Source of the DNA: Bacillus sp. (in: firmicutes)
Lineage (GTDB): Bacteria; Bacillota; Bacilli; Bacillales; JACDOC01
Assembly: GCA_017656295.1 (NCBI GenBank)
Contig: JACDOC010000001.1
Coordinates: 372,001-436,000, forward strand
Direction of reading: 5' to 3'
DNA: 64,000 nt
A model generated the notes under the pieces. That model had not been told where the DNA came from. It made no database searches and saw only the letters and a list, made by a program, of their open reading frames with translations. A program made the position numbers and the translations under genes. Below are positions 9,665 to 20,001 of the stretch, piece by piece; the stretch's first letter is position 1; every line of letters begins with the position of its first letter.

Positions 9665-9927
9665 AGGCTATGTTATATGTCATTGTTGATTTTTAGCAAG
9701 TTATTCACACGGCGGCGACTCCAGCGGGAACAAGAAGCCGCAAGACCCTTACTTGAGCGTAGCGAGGGAAGCGGCTTGCACCTTGCCCGCGGAAAGCGTC
9801 CGCCACAAGCGTAATGTATAATCATCAACAGTATCGTTTAACAGCCAACCATGCAATAAAAATTGGCACATCGATAAATGAAATAACAGCTAAAGTTATC
9901 TACAGTTATTTCAGGGTAGAGTCTAAA
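9665..9927 (+). repeat. Dispersed hairpin element, copy 2 (long form)
   Basis: The core to about 9846 matches copies 1, 3 and 4, including CGGCGGCGACTCCAGCGGGA, CTTGAGCGTAGCGAGGGAAG and CCCGCGGAAAGCGTCCGCC. It then continues about 80 bp (AATAAAAATTGGCACATCG through CAGGGTAGAGTC), shared only with copy 4. The element lies between the divergent amidase and hprK genes and contains no credible ORF. Confidence 0.85.
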
Positions 9928-10056
9928 AAAAACGGAACTTCCTACAGAGTATTGAATCATGTCAATTGGTGACAATTAGTGCTACAATGAAGAAGGAATT
10001 TGTAATATACATACGATTGTTCATCGTTATTTTCAAAAAGTAAGGAGGCTCTTAGT

Positions 10057-10992
10057 TTGGCTAAAGTTCGGACAAAAGATTTAATTGAGCGTTTCGATTT
10101 AGAGCTAGTCAGCGGTGAAGAAGGGATTCATCGCCCGATTACAACTAGCGATATTTCCCGACCAGGGTTAGAAATGGCTGGTTACTTTGATTATTATCCA
10201 GCTGAGCGACTACAATTGTTAGGGAAGACAGAATTATCTTTTTTTGAAATGTTGTCCAAAGAAGAACGTCAATTGCGCATGCAAAAGTTATGTACGGATA
10301 TTACTCCTGGAATTATTATTTCAAGGGATATGGATGTACCGGAAGAATTAATTGTCGCATCGAACGAGCACGACGTACCAGTAATGAAATCTTCGATGAA
10401 GACGACGCGTCTATCCAGCCGCCTTACGAATTATTTAGAAAGTAAGCTTGCCCCAACGACCGCTGTTCATGGGGTGTTAGTCGATATTTATGGCGTCGGT
10501 GTTCTCATTACTGGAAAAAGCGGAGTTGGGAAAAGTGAAACGGCCTTAGAGTTAGTGAAAAGAGGTCATCGGCTAGTTGCGGACGATTGTGTCGAAATTC
10601 GCCAAGAGGACGGAGATACCCTTATTGGTTCAGCCCCCGAGCTGATTGAGCACTTACTCGAAATTCGTGGGCTGGGCATTATTAACGTCATGACCTTGTT
10701 TGGTGCAGGAGCGGTTAAAAGTCATAAGCAAATCACCCTCGTTGTTCATTTAGAGTTATGGGATCAAAATAAACATTACGACCGCCTGGGCCTTGAAGAG
10801 GAAAAAATAAAAATTATTGATACGGAATTGACGAAATTAACGATTCCGGTTCGACCGGGACGAAACTTAGCGGTCATTATTGAAGTGGCTGCGATGAACT
10901 TCCGTTTAAAACGGATGGGCGTCAATGCGGCGCAACAGTTTACCGAAAAATTAGCGGATGTTATTGAGGAAAGCGGACATGAAGATTTATAA
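10057..10992 (+). CDS. hprK: HPr kinase/phosphorylase
   Basis: 311 residues. It phosphorylates and dephosphorylates Ser46 of HPr and Crh and so drives CcpA-dependent carbon catabolite repression. Walker A GKSGVGKS is at 153-160, the catalytic histidine region TTAVHGV is around 138, and the family signature [10 protein letters not shown] is near 203. The start is a TTG at 10057 with AAGGAGG nine bases upstream. The first residues, MAKVRTKD, match known HprK proteins exactly. Its target crh is also in this window (28152-28409). Confidence 0.97.
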   Translation: MAKVRTKDLIERFDLELVSGEEGIHRPITTSDISRPGLEMAGYFDYYPAERLQLLGKTELSFFEMLSKEERQLRMQKLCTDITPGIIISRDMDVPEELIVASNEHDVPVMKSSMKTTRLSSRLTNYLESKLAPTTAVHGVLVDIYGVGVLITGKSGVGKSETALELVKRGHRLVADDCVEIRQEDGDTLIGSAPELIEHLLEIRGLGIINVMTLFGAGAVKSHKQITLVVHLELWDQNKHYDRLGLEEEKIKIIDTELTKLTIPVRPGRNLAVIIEVAAMNFRLKRMGVNAAQQFTEKLADVIEESGHEDL

Positions 10993-11039
10993 TCTTCAAA
11001 ATGAGTTAACGTATGATAAATGAAAAGGAGGAACATACA

Positions 11040-11843
11040 ATGCAACCACTTGATCCAATTGCCTTCTCGATTGGACCGATTGAAGTTCGCTGGTATGGAG
11101 TTATCATCGGGATTGGCATTGTGCTGGGTTACTTATTAGCATCCAAAGAAGCGGAAAAACGAGGACTAGACAGCGATATTTTTGCGGATTTACTCATATG
11201 GGCGCTTCCGATTTCGATTCTTACGGCACGGGCCTATTATGTGATTTTTCAGTGGGACTATTATTCTCAATACCCTGAAAATATCATTAAAATTTGGAAC
11301 GGTGGGTTAGCTATTCATGGGGCACTTATCGGTGCAGTTGTGACCACGATTGTCTTTGCTAGAGCGAAGCACGTTTCATTTTGGGAATTGATGGATATTG
11401 CGGCACCGTCCATTATTTTAGCGCAAGCGATCGGTCGCTGGGGCAATTTTATGAACCAAGAAGCGTATGGTGGAGAAGTAAGTCGCTCCTTTTTAGAAGG
11501 GCTATTTTTACCAGATTGGATCATCAATCAAATGTACATTAATGGAGCTTATCATCATCCAACGTTTTTATATGAATCGCTGTGGAACCTCGCTGGTTTT
11601 ACCTTATTGTTATTTTTACGACGAGTGACCTTACGTCGTGGGGAAGTATTTTTAACATATATCATTTGGTATTCGATCGGCCGGTTTTATATTGAAGGCA
11701 TGCGGACAGACAGTTTAATGTTGACCGATACGCTACGAATGGCACAAATCATTTCCATTGTGTTAGTTGTGAGTGCCATTGGTTTGATATGGTATCGTCG
11801 CTTTAAAGGGTATGCTGACCAACGTTATGCTGATAAAGAATAA
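11040..11843 (+). CDS. lgt: Prolipoprotein diacylglyceryl transferase
   Basis: 267 residues, membrane-embedded with about seven helices. It transfers diacylglycerol to the lipobox cysteine of prelipoproteins. Visible family motifs are the HGALIG segment near residue 98-103, [13 protein letters not shown] near 140 (phosphatidylglycerol binding), and [13 protein letters not shown] near 220. The ATG at 11040 behind AAAAGGAGG is the start; upstream in-frame codons lie before this site. It follows hprK, as in Bacillus. Confidence 0.97.
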   Translation: MQPLDPIAFSIGPIEVRWYGVIIGIGIVLGYLLASKEAEKRGLDSDIFADLLIWALPISILTARAYYVIFQWDYYSQYPENIIKIWNGGLAIHGALIGAVVTTIVFARAKHVSFWELMDIAAPSIILAQAIGRWGNFMNQEAYGGEVSRSFLEGLFLPDWIINQMYINGAYHHPTFLYESLWNLAGFTLLLFLRRVTLRRGEVFLTYIIWYSIGRFYIEGMRTDSLMLTDTLRMAQIISIVLVVSAIGLIWYRRFKGYADQRYADKE

Positions 11844-11861
11844 TAGATGGGAGAGAGAAAT

Positions 11862-12806
11862 ATGAATTGGCGCCAATCGTTCCGTCAAGGGATTCAAGTT
11901 GGACTAAAGACGACATGGGAGCTTGGAAAAATTATTTTTCCCATTACGTTATTTGTATCGATTTTACAACATACGCCGATTCTTCATTGGTTGATTGAAT
12001 TGATCTCACCATTGATGTCGTATATCGGCTTATCTGGAGATGCGGCGATTCCGCTTGTGTTAGGAAATTTTTTAAACTTATATGCGGGGATTGGTGCCAT
12101 TTTATCACTACAACTGACAGTAAAAGAAGTATTCATTCTCGCGGTGATGCTATCGTTTTCACATAATTTACTCGTTGAATCGAGCGTGGCTAAAAAAGTC
12201 GGGGTCAAAATATGGGTGATGGTGGCTGTCCGGTTAGGCTTAGCCTTGATTTCGGCCTTTTTTATTCATCTTCTTTGGGAAGGCGGCAGTGAACTAGCCC
12301 AATATGGCATGGTGGCTCCAAGTGACCCGACTTTTTCTTCGTGGGGAGAAATTGCGTTGTATGGGCTACAAAGTGCAGCGATCGGAGTGTTTCAGTTAGC
12401 TCTTATCGTCATTCCGTTAATGATGGGTATTCAATTCATGAAAGATTTAAAATGGCTCCAACAATTCTCCAAGTGGGTCGCTCCATTTACGAAAATTCTT
12501 GGTATGAGTCGGAATACTTCTACAACGTTGGCAGCTGGCCTTTTATTTGGCTTAGCCTATGGGGCCGGGGTGATGATCCAAGCGGTAAAAGAAGACGGAG
12601 TCAGTTCCAAAGATGTCACCTTGGCGTTTATTTTTCTTGTCGCCTGTCACGCGGTCATTGAGGATACGTTAATTTTTATTCCGTTAGGCATTCCGGTTTG
12701 GCCGTTATTATTAATTCGGGTAGTTGTTGCTATTATCATCACATGTATCGTCTCGCTTGTTTGGAGGCGTCTCGCAATCACGAATAGAAAGGAAGCTTCA
12801 TTATGA
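11862..12806 (+). CDS. yvoD: Nucleoside-recognition (Gate) domain membrane protein YvoD
   Basis: A 314-residue polytopic membrane protein with two Gate-domain halves. The segments [14 protein letters not shown] near 65 and [15 protein letters not shown] near 224 are equivalent positions in the duplicated fold also seen in SpmA/SpmB and nucleoside transporters. An in-frame ATG at 11847 lacks a ribosome binding site; the ATG at 11862 has GGGAGAGAG upstream and is preferred. The substrate is unknown. It overlaps ppaX by four bases, so translation is coupled. Confidence 0.88.
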   Translation: MNWRQSFRQGIQVGLKTTWELGKIIFPITLFVSILQHTPILHWLIELISPLMSYIGLSGDAAIPLVLGNFLNLYAGIGAILSLQLTVKEVFILAVMLSFSHNLLVESSVAKKVGVKIWVMVAVRLGLALISAFFIHLLWEGGSELAQYGMVAPSDPTFSSWGEIALYGLQSAAIGVFQLALIVIPLMMGIQFMKDLKWLQQFSKWVAPFTKILGMSRNTSTTLAAGLLFGLAYGAGVMIQAVKEDGVSSKDVTLAFIFLVACHAVIEDTLIFIPLGIPVWPLLLIRVVVAIIITCIVSLVWRRLAITNRKEASL

Positions 12807-13456
12807 GTAAACGTATTACGACCCTTTTATTCGACTTGGATGGAACGTTAATTGATACGAACGAATTAATAATTTCATCGTTTATACACACGTTAAACCA
12901 TTACTATCCGGACCAATACAAGCGCGAAGATGTATTGCCATTTATGGGTCCACCGCTTGCGGATACGTTTATGAAAATCGATTCTGAACGCGTAGACGAA
13001 ATGATCGAACGATATCGGAAATATAATTTAGAAAACCATGACTTGCTCGTGAAAGAGTTTGACGGGGTATATGAAACCATTCAAGCATTACATGAACAGG
13101 GATATAAAATGGCAATTGTTTCAACCAAAATTCGTGACACCGTGATAAAAGGACTCCGTTTGACGAAATTGGACAAATTTTTCGATGTGGTCGTCGGTCT
13201 TGACGATGTGAAACATGCAAAGCCGGATCCGGAGCCATTACAAAAAGCGTTACAACAACTTGGCTCCACCCCTGACGAAGCGCTCATGATTGGCGACAAC
13301 TCTCACGATATTTTAGGTGGAAAAAATGCGGGGACGAAGACGGCAGGTGTTGCTTGGTCAGCGAAAGGAAAAGAGTATTTAGCCCAATTTGAACCAGACT
13401 ATATTCTCGAGCATATTCAAGATTTATTTGATATTTTACAGGTGAGCAAACAATGA
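12803..13456 (+). CDS. ppaX: Pyrophosphatase PpaX (HAD family)
   Basis: 217 residues. It hydrolyses the pyrophosphate released when HprK/P dephosphorylates Ser-phospho-HPr. HAD motif [12 protein letters not shown] is near 10-20, motif II VSTKIRD near 110, and motif [19 protein letters not shown] near 162, with the alpha-helical type-1 cap between. It overlaps both neighbours by ATGA junctions. The clustering with hprK is functionally sensible. Confidence 0.95.
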   Translation: MSKRITTLLFDLDGTLIDTNELIISSFIHTLNHYYPDQYKREDVLPFMGPPLADTFMKIDSERVDEMIERYRKYNLENHDLLVKEFDGVYETIQALHEQGYKMAIVSTKIRDTVIKGLRLTKLDKFFDVVVGLDDVKHAKPDPEPLQKALQQLGSTPDEALMIGDNSHDILGGKNAGTKTAGVAWSAKGKEYLAQFEPDYILEHIQDLFDILQVSKQ

Positions 13457-14007
13457 GAAAAACGGATCGATATCCCGTCCAAGGTTCTAATTCGTTATGG
13501 CAAATGTATAAAACGGTTTCCTTTTGGAAAGTGATGAAAAATTTCATCGTCATTCAAATCGCTCGTTATACGCCTTTTTTACCGGTGAAAAACTGGCTGT
13601 ATCGGACGCTTCTCGGAATGAAAGTTGGTAAACAAACATCGTTCGCTTTAATGGCGATGCCGGATGTAATGTTTCCAGAAAAAATATCGGTTGGTTCCAA
13701 CTGCATCATCGGCTATAATACGACGATTCTCACTCATGAATATTTAATTAACGAATATCGACTGGGCGAGGTGCGAATCGGTGATGAAGTGTTAATCGGG
13801 GCCAATTCGACGATTTTACCTGGTGTGACCATTGGGGACGGTGCAATTGTGTCAGCAGGAACGCTTGTTCATAAAGACGTTCCAGCCGGTGCCTTCGTCG
13901 GCGGAAATCCGATGCGAATTATTTATACAAAAGAAGAACGGGAACAGCGGGATCAGATAGAAAGTTCAGTTAAAATAATGGACCACTTGCGGAAATCGGA
14001 TTTTTAG
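13453..14007 (+). CDS. yvoF: Left-handed beta-helix acyltransferase YvoF
   Basis: 184 residues with an N-terminal helical part (to about 65) followed by hexapeptide repeats ([36 protein letters not shown]) and the terminal [10 protein letters not shown] typical of maltose/galactoside O-acetyltransferase-like enzymes. The substrate is unknown. It is the last gene of the hprK operon and overlaps ppaX by four bases. Confidence 0.92.
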   Translation: MRKTDRYPVQGSNSLWQMYKTVSFWKVMKNFIVIQIARYTPFLPVKNWLYRTLLGMKVGKQTSFALMAMPDVMFPEKISVGSNCIIGYNTTILTHEYLINEYRLGEVRIGDEVLIGANSTILPGVTIGDGAIVSAGTLVHKDVPAGAFVGGNPMRIIYTKEEREQRDQIESSVKIMDHLRKSDF

Positions 14008-14097
14008 ACGAGAGTTTATGCATCATTCTATTCGAATTGAGATGGAAAAATGAGTGTAAACTTCTCGCCATCGTGGTCTATGGTTTCCATATAGATA

Positions 14098-14286
14098 TTT
14101 ACTTGCTTAGATAGAGGTTTACTTTCAGTTACTCTTGGAATACTTTCCGTTCCTCTTGAAATACTTTCCGTTCCTCTTGAAATACTTTCCGTTCCTATTA
14201 ATTTACTTGCCATTACTATTGAATTACTTTCCGCTACCGTTGAGTTACTTGCCAATAAGTCGAATTTTACTTGCTATAACGTTCCT
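14098..14286. repeat. Tandem array of nine 21-bp units
   Basis: Nine consecutive units of exactly 21 bp, each starting with (T/A)(T/A)ACTT. The central ones (14140-14202) are near-identical with TACTTTCCGTTCC; the outer ones degenerate while keeping the ACTT phase. Twenty-one bases equal two helical turns or seven codons. A minus-strand reading frame crosses part of it, but its composition simply reflects the repeat. A related array is at 38811-38936. Confidence 0.85.
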
Positions 14287-14302
14287 ATTTATCAATCAAA
14301 AA

Positions 14303-14349
14303 AAGGGACTGATCTACTGAAAATCAAGCCCTCAGTTAGATCAGTCCCT
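14303..14349. terminator. Bidirectional terminator between yvoF and the ykvA-like gene
   Basis: AGGGACTGATCTA and TAGATCAGTCCCT form a perfect 13-bp stem with a 20-base loop, with an A run upstream. It serves the converging genes. Confidence 0.75.
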
Positions 14350-14751
14350 TCCGTTTATTTTTGCTTCCACGTAAGATAAGTCAACGTCTTTACCGAACCA
14401 ATCGGCTAATTTTTTCTGCGCTTTCTGTTTGACGTCGTCATCAATGTACATGGCCACTTGGAGTAAGGCGACACCTAACGCACCTAAATCATCCGTAAAG
14501 CCGACTCCTGGTGATAGATCAGGAATTAAATCAATTGGAAAAATAAAGTATCCGAGTGCCCCGATGATGATCGCTTTTGCTTTTGGAGGAACGTTCGGCT
14601 TTTGAAGGGTGTAATAAAGAAGGAGTACCGAGTAAACGGCCGAAACCCCAGCTTTTTTTCCATACTTTTTTAACTTTTGCCACAGTTTTTCTTCCGAGTA
14701 ATGTTCACCTTTTTTCTCTAACTCCCGTTTCATTTCTTCCGTTTCTTTCAT
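14341..14751 (-). CDS. YkvA-like DUF1232 membrane protein
   Basis: 136 residues from the ATG at 14751 (ribosome binding site AGAGGTGG); an in-frame GTG three codons earlier is less well placed. The family core GALGYFIFPIDLIPDLSPGVGFTDDLGAL spans about 81-110, flanked by hydrophobic segments. The C-terminal part is charged. DUF1232 proteins are widespread and functionally uncharacterised. It is transcribed alone between yvoF and hisZ, and the 3' end lies within the shared terminator region. Confidence 0.88.
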   Translation of the reverse strand: MKETEEMKRELEKKGEHYSEEKLWQKLKKYGKKAGVSAVYSVLLLYYTLQKPNVPPKAKAIIIGALGYFIFPIDLIPDLSPGVGFTDDLGALGVALLQVAMYIDDDVKQKAQKKLADWFGKDVDLSYVEAKINGRD

Positions 14752-14853
14752 TTCAACCACCTCTTATCGTTATTGTACCTTACTGTTTCATTTTCTTGAA
14801 AAAAAGATGCTTGTTACCATTTGTAAACATTTGATAAAAAAGTTTTCCATTTT

Positions 14854-14867
14854 GGTTGACGTCAACC
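14854..14867. promoter_or_regulatory. Palindromic operator over the -35 of the his promoter
   Basis: GGTTGACGTCAACC is a perfect 14-bp palindrome that contains the TTGACG -35 hexamer. A repressor bound here would block RNA polymerase. A TrpR-like histidine repressor (HisR/YerC group) is a candidate by pathway logic only. Confidence 0.5.
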
Positions 14868-14884
14868 GAAAAGCAAGGTAAACT
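14856..14884 (+). promoter_or_regulatory. Sigma-A promoter of the histidine operon
   Basis: TTGACG, a 17-base spacer and TAAACT, about 70 bp before the hisZ start. No T-box or leader peptide is visible in the short leader. Confidence 0.65.
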
Positions 14885-14953
14885 ACGAATAACTTTACTT
14901 TACTACCATATTAGCGAACTAAAGGATTTTGAATCATTCGAAGGGTGAGAACA

Positions 14954-16114
14954 TTGTCGCGAATTTTAGCTTTTGAAAAACCGAACGGGATGAAAGACAT
15001 TCTTCCAGAGCGATATGAAAGAAAAAAACAAATTCGATCCAGCATAGAACGCGTCTTGCACATGTGGGGGTATCGATTTGTTGAAACTCCGACATTGGAA
15101 TATTACGAAACGGTGGGGGTGGCTTCCGCTATTGAAGATCACCAATTATTTAAACTACTCGACTCATCTGGGCAACCGCTTGTATTACGACCTGATATGA
15201 CCACACCAATTGCCCGCTTAGCTGCTTCGACGTTATCTAAAGAACCACTACCCTTACGCCTCGGCTATTGTGCTCCCGTTTTTCGTTCGCCAAAAAAAGA
15301 GGGAGGAGCACTATCGGAATTCGAACAAATAGGTGTGGAGTATATTGGTGATTATTCCATTACTGCTGATGGAGAGGTCGTCGCCTTACTTGTTTCTGTA
15401 CTAAAAGAAATTAGTTTAGAAAAGTTTCAAGTGTCCATCGGGCATGCCACCTTATTACAGGAGCTTTTAAAAGGAATGCTCCCTGAAGAACGTCTCGTTT
15501 CTTCGTTTACTCAGCATTTAGTGGAAAAAAATTATGTCGCATTCGAAAAAGATGTCGAATCGTTATCCGTATCAACGGAAACGAAAAAACGGTTGTTAAA
15601 CATTTTATCGTTGCGGGGAAAAGAAGACGTGCTTTCTACCGCTTCCGAACTGTTAACCGACAAAGAGGGATCTGAGGAGCTCGAGCAGCTATCAAAGCTT
15701 TGGTACGTGTTGGAAGATTATGAAGTGTCCTCTTTTGTTCAATTTGACTTAACGCTTGTTGGGGAAATGAACTATTATTCTGGCATTCTTTTCGAAGTGG
15801 ATGCACCAAAAATAGGCTTTCCGCTTGGGAACGGTGGCCGGTATGACTTTTTAGTAGAAAAGTTTGGGAGAAAGCTAGGGGCGACGGGCTTTGCTCTAAG
15901 ACTCGATTACGTTTTAGAAGCGCTTAACGTGAAGGTCCAGCTGCCGGTGCTTGAATGTGTACTGTTTCTGCCACACAAGCAACGGGAAGCAATTCGCTTT
16001 GCTCTACAGAAGCGAGCGGAAGGAATTCCTATCGTTTTACAACCGATTGAAAGTTTGGATGAGATAAAACTTTATTCTGACAAATATAAACAGATTTATT
16101 CATTTTTTGATTAA
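14954..16114 (+). CDS. hisZ: ATP phosphoribosyltransferase regulatory subunit
   Basis: 386 residues. A histidyl-tRNA-synthetase-like protein without tRNA charging activity that pairs with the short HisG and confers histidine feedback. Class II core motifs are visible (ETPTLEYYE near 42, [11 protein letters not shown] near 78, GLGNGGRYD-like PLGNGGRYD near 295). The TTG at 14954 has AAGGGTGAG at good distance; the in-frame GTG at 14945 lies inside that ribosome binding site and is rejected. It is the first gene of the his operon. Confidence 0.93.
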   Translation: MSRILAFEKPNGMKDILPERYERKKQIRSSIERVLHMWGYRFVETPTLEYYETVGVASAIEDHQLFKLLDSSGQPLVLRPDMTTPIARLAASTLSKEPLPLRLGYCAPVFRSPKKEGGALSEFEQIGVEYIGDYSITADGEVVALLVSVLKEISLEKFQVSIGHATLLQELLKGMLPEERLVSSFTQHLVEKNYVAFEKDVESLSVSTETKKRLLNILSLRGKEDVLSTASELLTDKEGSEELEQLSKLWYVLEDYEVSSFVQFDLTLVGEMNYYSGILFEVDAPKIGFPLGNGGRYDFLVEKFGRKLGATGFALRLDYVLEALNVKVQLPVLECVLFLPHKQREAIRFALQKRAEGIPIVLQPIESLDEIKLYSDKYKQIYSFFD

Positions 16115-16127
16115 GGAAGGGAAAACG

Positions 16128-16763
16128 ATGAGCTGGTTAACGATAGCGATGCCAAAAGGTCGAATTTTTGAAGAAGCCGTCCAAATGCTTCGGCTAACTG
16201 GTTTTCAACTGCCAAGCGATTTTGAGGATTCGAGGAAATTGATTATCGATGGGGAAGAAGAAAAATTCCGATTTATTTTAGCCAAACCGATGGATGTCCC
16301 GACATATGTGGAGCAAGGGGTGGCCGACATCGGAATTGCCGGGAAAGATGTTTTGTTAGAGGAACAGCGGAATGTTTATGAATTGCTGGATCTCCAAATT
16401 AGTCCGTGTTACTTAGCGGTAGCGGGGTTACCGAGTCAAGCAGTGAATGAAAAGGTCGCCACGAAGTATCCACACATCGCTTCATCCTATTTCCGGAAAA
16501 AGGGAGAGCAAGTGGACATTATTCCGCTCCGAGGGTCCATTGAGCTTGCTCCGTTAGTCGGATTAGCGGACCGGATTGTCGATATTGTATCCACTGGTCG
16601 GACGTTAAAAGAAAACGGGCTGGTCGAATACGATCGTATCATTGAAGTAACATCCCGACTGATTGCCAATCCTGTTCAATTTCGTTTGAAATATGATCAA
16701 ATTCAATACATTGTCCAAAAGTTAACACCGATTACGAAAAAGATAGGAGCGGTTTCACGATGA
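16128..16763 (+). CDS. hisG: ATP phosphoribosyltransferase, short form
   Basis: 211 residues, the catalytic subunit for the first step of histidine synthesis (ATP plus PRPP). The short form lacks the C-terminal regulatory domain and needs HisZ, encoded just upstream. Visible motifs are [12 protein letters not shown] at 5-16, [10 protein letters not shown] near 72, and [14 protein letters not shown] near 151. The ATG at 16128 follows GGAAGGG. It overlaps hisD by four bases. Confidence 0.95.
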   Translation: MSWLTIAMPKGRIFEEAVQMLRLTGFQLPSDFEDSRKLIIDGEEEKFRFILAKPMDVPTYVEQGVADIGIAGKDVLLEEQRNVYELLDLQISPCYLAVAGLPSQAVNEKVATKYPHIASSYFRKKGEQVDIIPLRGSIELAPLVGLADRIVDIVSTGRTLKENGLVEYDRIIEVTSRLIANPVQFRLKYDQIQYIVQKLTPITKKIGAVSR

Positions 16764-18040
16764 ACATCACCCGTTTAGCCAATCCGAATGAATTACGTCG
16801 GACAATTGAACAATCAACGGAATCGCAGCGAGCCATTGTCAAAGAAATTATTGACCATGTCCGCCGAAATGGTGACCAAGCGCTCGCTTACTATACGAAT
16901 CAATTTGACAACGTTTCCTTAACGACGTTTTACGTATCCAAACAAGAAATCGAGCAAGCGTATGAAAAAGTAGGAGAAGAAGTAGTGCAACTCATTCGGG
17001 AAGCAAAAAAACGCATTCAACGGTTCCATGAACATCAGCGCAAAACAAGCTGGATCACGACAGACGAAACAGGGACAATGCTTGGTCAAAAATTGACCCC
17101 ATTACAGGCGGTCGGCGTGTATGTGCCAGGTGGAACCGCTAGCTATCCATCGAGCGTTTTAATGAACGTGATACCTGCTAAAGTGGCCGGGGTAAAGCGT
17201 ATCGTCATGGTGACGCCACCGACGCGTATGGGGGAACTTCCGCCTGCCGTATTAGTTGCTGCAAACGAAGCTGGGGTGACTGAAATCTATAAAATAGGCG
17301 GCGCTCAAGCGATTGCTGCGCTAGCGTACGGAACGGAAACGATTGCCCCGGTTGATAAAATCGTCGGACCTGGGAATATTTATGTCGCCTTAGCGAAACG
17401 GGAAGTATTTGGACAAGTGGATATCGATATGATTGCCGGTCCGAGCGAGATTGCGATTTTAGCAGACGATACGGCGGATGCCAAGGAAGTGGCGGCGGAC
17501 TTACTTTCTCAAGCTGAGCACGACGAACGGGCGGCGAGTATTTTAGTTACTCCAAGCGAATCGTTGGCTTTGAAAGTTCAGCAAGAAATTGAAAAACAAC
17601 TTCCTGAACTTCCTCGTCAACACATCGCTCGTGCTTCTTTAGCGAACAATGGCCGAATTGTCCTTGTTGCTTCCCTTGAAGAAGGAATAGAAGCGATCAA
17701 TCAATTTGCTCCAGAACATTTAGAAATCATAGTGGAAAACGAGATGGAAGTGCTGGCCAACATTCAACATGCGGGGGCGATTTTTCTCGGAAGATGGAGC
17801 TCAGAACCCGTTGGAGATTACTTGGCGGGACCGAATCATGTGCTCCCAACAAACGGAACGGCCCGTTTTTCTAGTCCGTTAAACGTTAATGATTTTATTA
17901 AAATATCGAGCATTATCCGTTACAGCCAGCAAGCGCTCGAAGAACAGGCTTCGAAAATTGCGGCGTTTGCAAGATTAGAAGGATTGGAAGCCCATGCACG
18001 GGCGGTGGAAATTCGAATGGAAAAGCGAGGGGACCAATGA
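16760..18040 (+). CDS. hisD: Histidinol dehydrogenase
   Basis: 426 residues; it oxidises L-histidinol to histidine in two NAD-dependent steps. Typical motifs are [18 protein letters not shown] near 117, [12 protein letters not shown] near 208, and [15 protein letters not shown] near 227 (with Q/H zinc ligands in [10 protein letters not shown] near 250). It overlaps hisG and hisB by four bases each. Confidence 0.97.
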   Translation: MNITRLANPNELRRTIEQSTESQRAIVKEIIDHVRRNGDQALAYYTNQFDNVSLTTFYVSKQEIEQAYEKVGEEVVQLIREAKKRIQRFHEHQRKTSWITTDETGTMLGQKLTPLQAVGVYVPGGTASYPSSVLMNVIPAKVAGVKRIVMVTPPTRMGELPPAVLVAANEAGVTEIYKIGGAQAIAALAYGTETIAPVDKIVGPGNIYVALAKREVFGQVDIDMIAGPSEIAILADDTADAKEVAADLLSQAEHDERAASILVTPSESLALKVQQEIEKQLPELPRQHIARASLANNGRIVLVASLEEGIEAINQFAPEHLEIIVENEMEVLANIQHAGAIFLGRWSSEPVGDYLAGPNHVLPTNGTARFSSPLNVNDFIKISSIIRYSQQALEEQASKIAAFARLEGLEAHARAVEIRMEKRGDQ

Positions 18041-18624
18041 TGCGGACAGCCGAGTGGAAACGGGTGACGAAGGAAACAAATATTTCGTTACGATTTACAA
18101 TCGACGGCGAAGGAAGAGCGGACATCGATTCCGGCGTGCCATTTTTAAACCATATGCTTGACTTGTTTACCCAGCACGGAAAGTTTGATTTAGTGCTGAA
18201 AGCGAATGGAGATACCGACATTGATGACCACCATACAACGGAAGATATCGGTATTTGTTTAGGTCTTGCTTTAAAAGAAGCGTTAGGTGATAAAAAAGGA
18301 ATTCGCCGCTACGGACAGGCGTGGGTACCGATGGACGATGCGTTAGCCCAAGTCGTTATTGATTTAAGCAACCGCCCGCATTTTGAAATGAGGGGAGAAC
18401 TTCCGAGTTCACGCGTCGGAACGTTCGATACTGAGTTAGTACACGAATTTTTATGGAAGCTGGCCCTAGAGGCGAGAATGAACCTACATGTCATCATCCA
18501 TTACGGACGGAATTCGCATCATATGATTGAAGCGGTATTTAAAGCGTTAGGGCGGGCGCTTGATGAAGCGACCTTACTCGATCCACGCGAAAAAGGCGTT
18601 CCTTCCACGAAAGGAGTATTGTAA
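18037..18624 (+). CDS. hisB: Imidazoleglycerol-phosphate dehydratase
   Basis: 195 residues, the monofunctional bacterial form. The manganese-binding motifs [14 protein letters not shown] near 68-81 and the C-terminal [17 protein letters not shown] near 160 are present. ATG codons occur at 18037 and 18040. It is positioned between hisD and hisH in standard order. Confidence 0.97.
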   Translation: MMRTAEWKRVTKETNISLRFTIDGEGRADIDSGVPFLNHMLDLFTQHGKFDLVLKANGDTDIDDHHTTEDIGICLGLALKEALGDKKGIRRYGQAWVPMDDALAQVVIDLSNRPHFEMRGELPSSRVGTFDTELVHEFLWKLALEARMNLHVIIHYGRNSHHMIEAVFKALGRALDEATLLDPREKGVPSTKGVL

Positions 18625-18626
18625 CA

Positions 18627-19286
18627 ATGATCGGCATTGTTGATTATGGGGTGGGCAATTTATTTAGCGTGCAAAAAGCGTTCGAGCGAATCGGAGTGGA
18701 TGCGTTTGTCTCAAGTTCGATCGACGAACTGAAACGAGCAGACGGTCTCATTTTACCTGGCGTCGGTGCGTTTAAAGATGCTATGCAACGATTACATGCA
18801 CAACAACTTGTCCCATTTTTAACGGAGTATATTCAAGAAAGGCCTCTTCTTGGAATTTGCCTTGGGATGCAATTGTTATTTGAAGAAAGTGAAGAGAATG
18901 GGTTGACGAAAGGGTTAGGTTTCTTACCTGGCCGGGTTGTTCGTATTCCGAATCAAACCACTGAAGGCGAAAAGGTCAAAGTACCCCATATGGGATGGAA
19001 CGCGCTTAAAGTTGCCTCCTTTGCTCCAGACTTCCAGTGGGTCAACAGACAGTATGTGTATTTTGTTCATTCGTATTACGTTCAAACGGACGTTCCAGCC
19101 CTTTTAGTGGCTACAGCTACTTATGAAGTGGCTATCCCGAGTATCGTCCAAAAGGGAAACGTGACGGGCATGCAGTTTCATCCAGAAAAAAGCGGGGAAG
19201 TCGGTCAAACATTACTCAAACGGTTTGTTCAATCATGTGTAAGGGAGAGAACTTGTGATGACATTTCAACTTTATCCAGCTATTGA
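18627..19286 (+). CDS. hisH: Imidazole glycerol phosphate synthase, glutamine amidotransferase subunit
   Basis: 219 residues. A class I glutaminase that feeds ammonia to HisF. The nucleophile is in LGICLGMQLLFE (cysteine near 80), and the His-Glu pair is in MQFHPEKSG near 190. The C-terminal ten or so residues extend 29 bp into hisA, so the two are translationally linked. Confidence 0.96.
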   Translation: MIGIVDYGVGNLFSVQKAFERIGVDAFVSSSIDELKRADGLILPGVGAFKDAMQRLHAQQLVPFLTEYIQERPLLGICLGMQLLFEESEENGLTKGLGFLPGRVVRIPNQTTEGEKVKVPHMGWNALKVASFAPDFQWVNRQYVYFVHSYYVQTDVPALLVATATYEVAIPSIVQKGNVTGMQFHPEKSGEVGQTLLKRFVQSCVRERTCDDISTLSSY

Positions 19287-20001
19287 TTTACGAAACGGGA
19301 AGTGCGTCCGTTTGTTCCAAGGAGATTTTACGAAAGAAACGGTCTATAGCGAAACACCGCTGGAAGTGGCCAAAGCGTTTGTTGATCAAGGTGCCGAATG
19401 GTTGCACATCGTCGATTTAGACGGTGCGAAAATAGGTACCCCTCAAAATAAACAAACGATTGTTCAAATGTTATCCGAACTAAAGGTAGCGGTTCAAATT
19501 GGAGGTGGCATTCGTTCCGAACGAGACATTGAATGGTATTTGGAAAACGAAGCGAGCCGCTTAATCATCGGTAGTTTAGCCGTTAGAAAGCCAGAACTTA
19601 TCGGTGAATGGGTAAAAACGTATGGTTCGTCAACATTCGCAGTGTCGTTGGATGCCAAAGACGGTTATGTTGCCACCGATGGCTGGTTAAAAAACTCTCG
19701 TAAAAAAGCGGTGGATGTGGCGAAGCAATTAGCCGATATTGGCGTTGAAACGTTTATTTTTACGGACATTGCTACGGATGGGACGCTTTCAGGACCGAAC
19801 GTACAAGCGATTGAACAGTTAGCAGTTGCAACCGGGTGTTCCGTAATTGCCTCAGGTGGAGTCAGCTCCATCGACGATGTACGAAAACTGGTAGCCTTAA
19901 AAGAAAAAGGCGTGCAAGGAGCGATTATCGGTAAAGCTCTTTATACTGGAAAACTCTCGTTGGAAGAGGCGTATTCTCTGGTGAACAGCTATGTTAGCTA
20001 A
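19258..20001 (+). CDS. hisA: Phosphoribosylformimino-5-aminoimidazole carboxamide ribotide isomerase
   Basis: 247 residues, a (beta/alpha)8 barrel. The catalytic aspartates are in [15 protein letters not shown] near 5-19 and [14 protein letters not shown] near 163-176. The ATG at 19258 has AAGGGAGAG eight bases upstream; the preceding GTG is not needed. It overlaps hisF by 11 bp. Confidence 0.96.
   Translation: MTFQLYPAIDLRNGKCVRLFQGDFTKETVYSETPLEVAKAFVDQGAEWLHIVDLDGAKIGTPQNKQTIVQMLSELKVAVQIGGGIRSERDIEWYLENEASRLIIGSLAVRKPELIGEWVKTYGSSTFAVSLDAKDGYVATDGWLKNSRKKAVDVAKQLADIGVETFIFTDIATDGTLSGPNVQAIEQLAVATGCSVIASGGVSSIDDVRKLVALKEKGVQGAIIGKALYTGKLSLEEAYSLVNSYVS

Noticed and set aside
14028-14255. 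A 75-codon minus-strand frame with repeated TESISRG-like units.
   Set aside because: The repetition is explained by the 21-bp DNA array (seven codons per unit). There is no ribosome binding site, and the terminal part has no family resemblance.
14098-14286. A CRISPR array.
   Set aside because: The 21-bp units are contiguous without unique spacers, and no cas gene is present.
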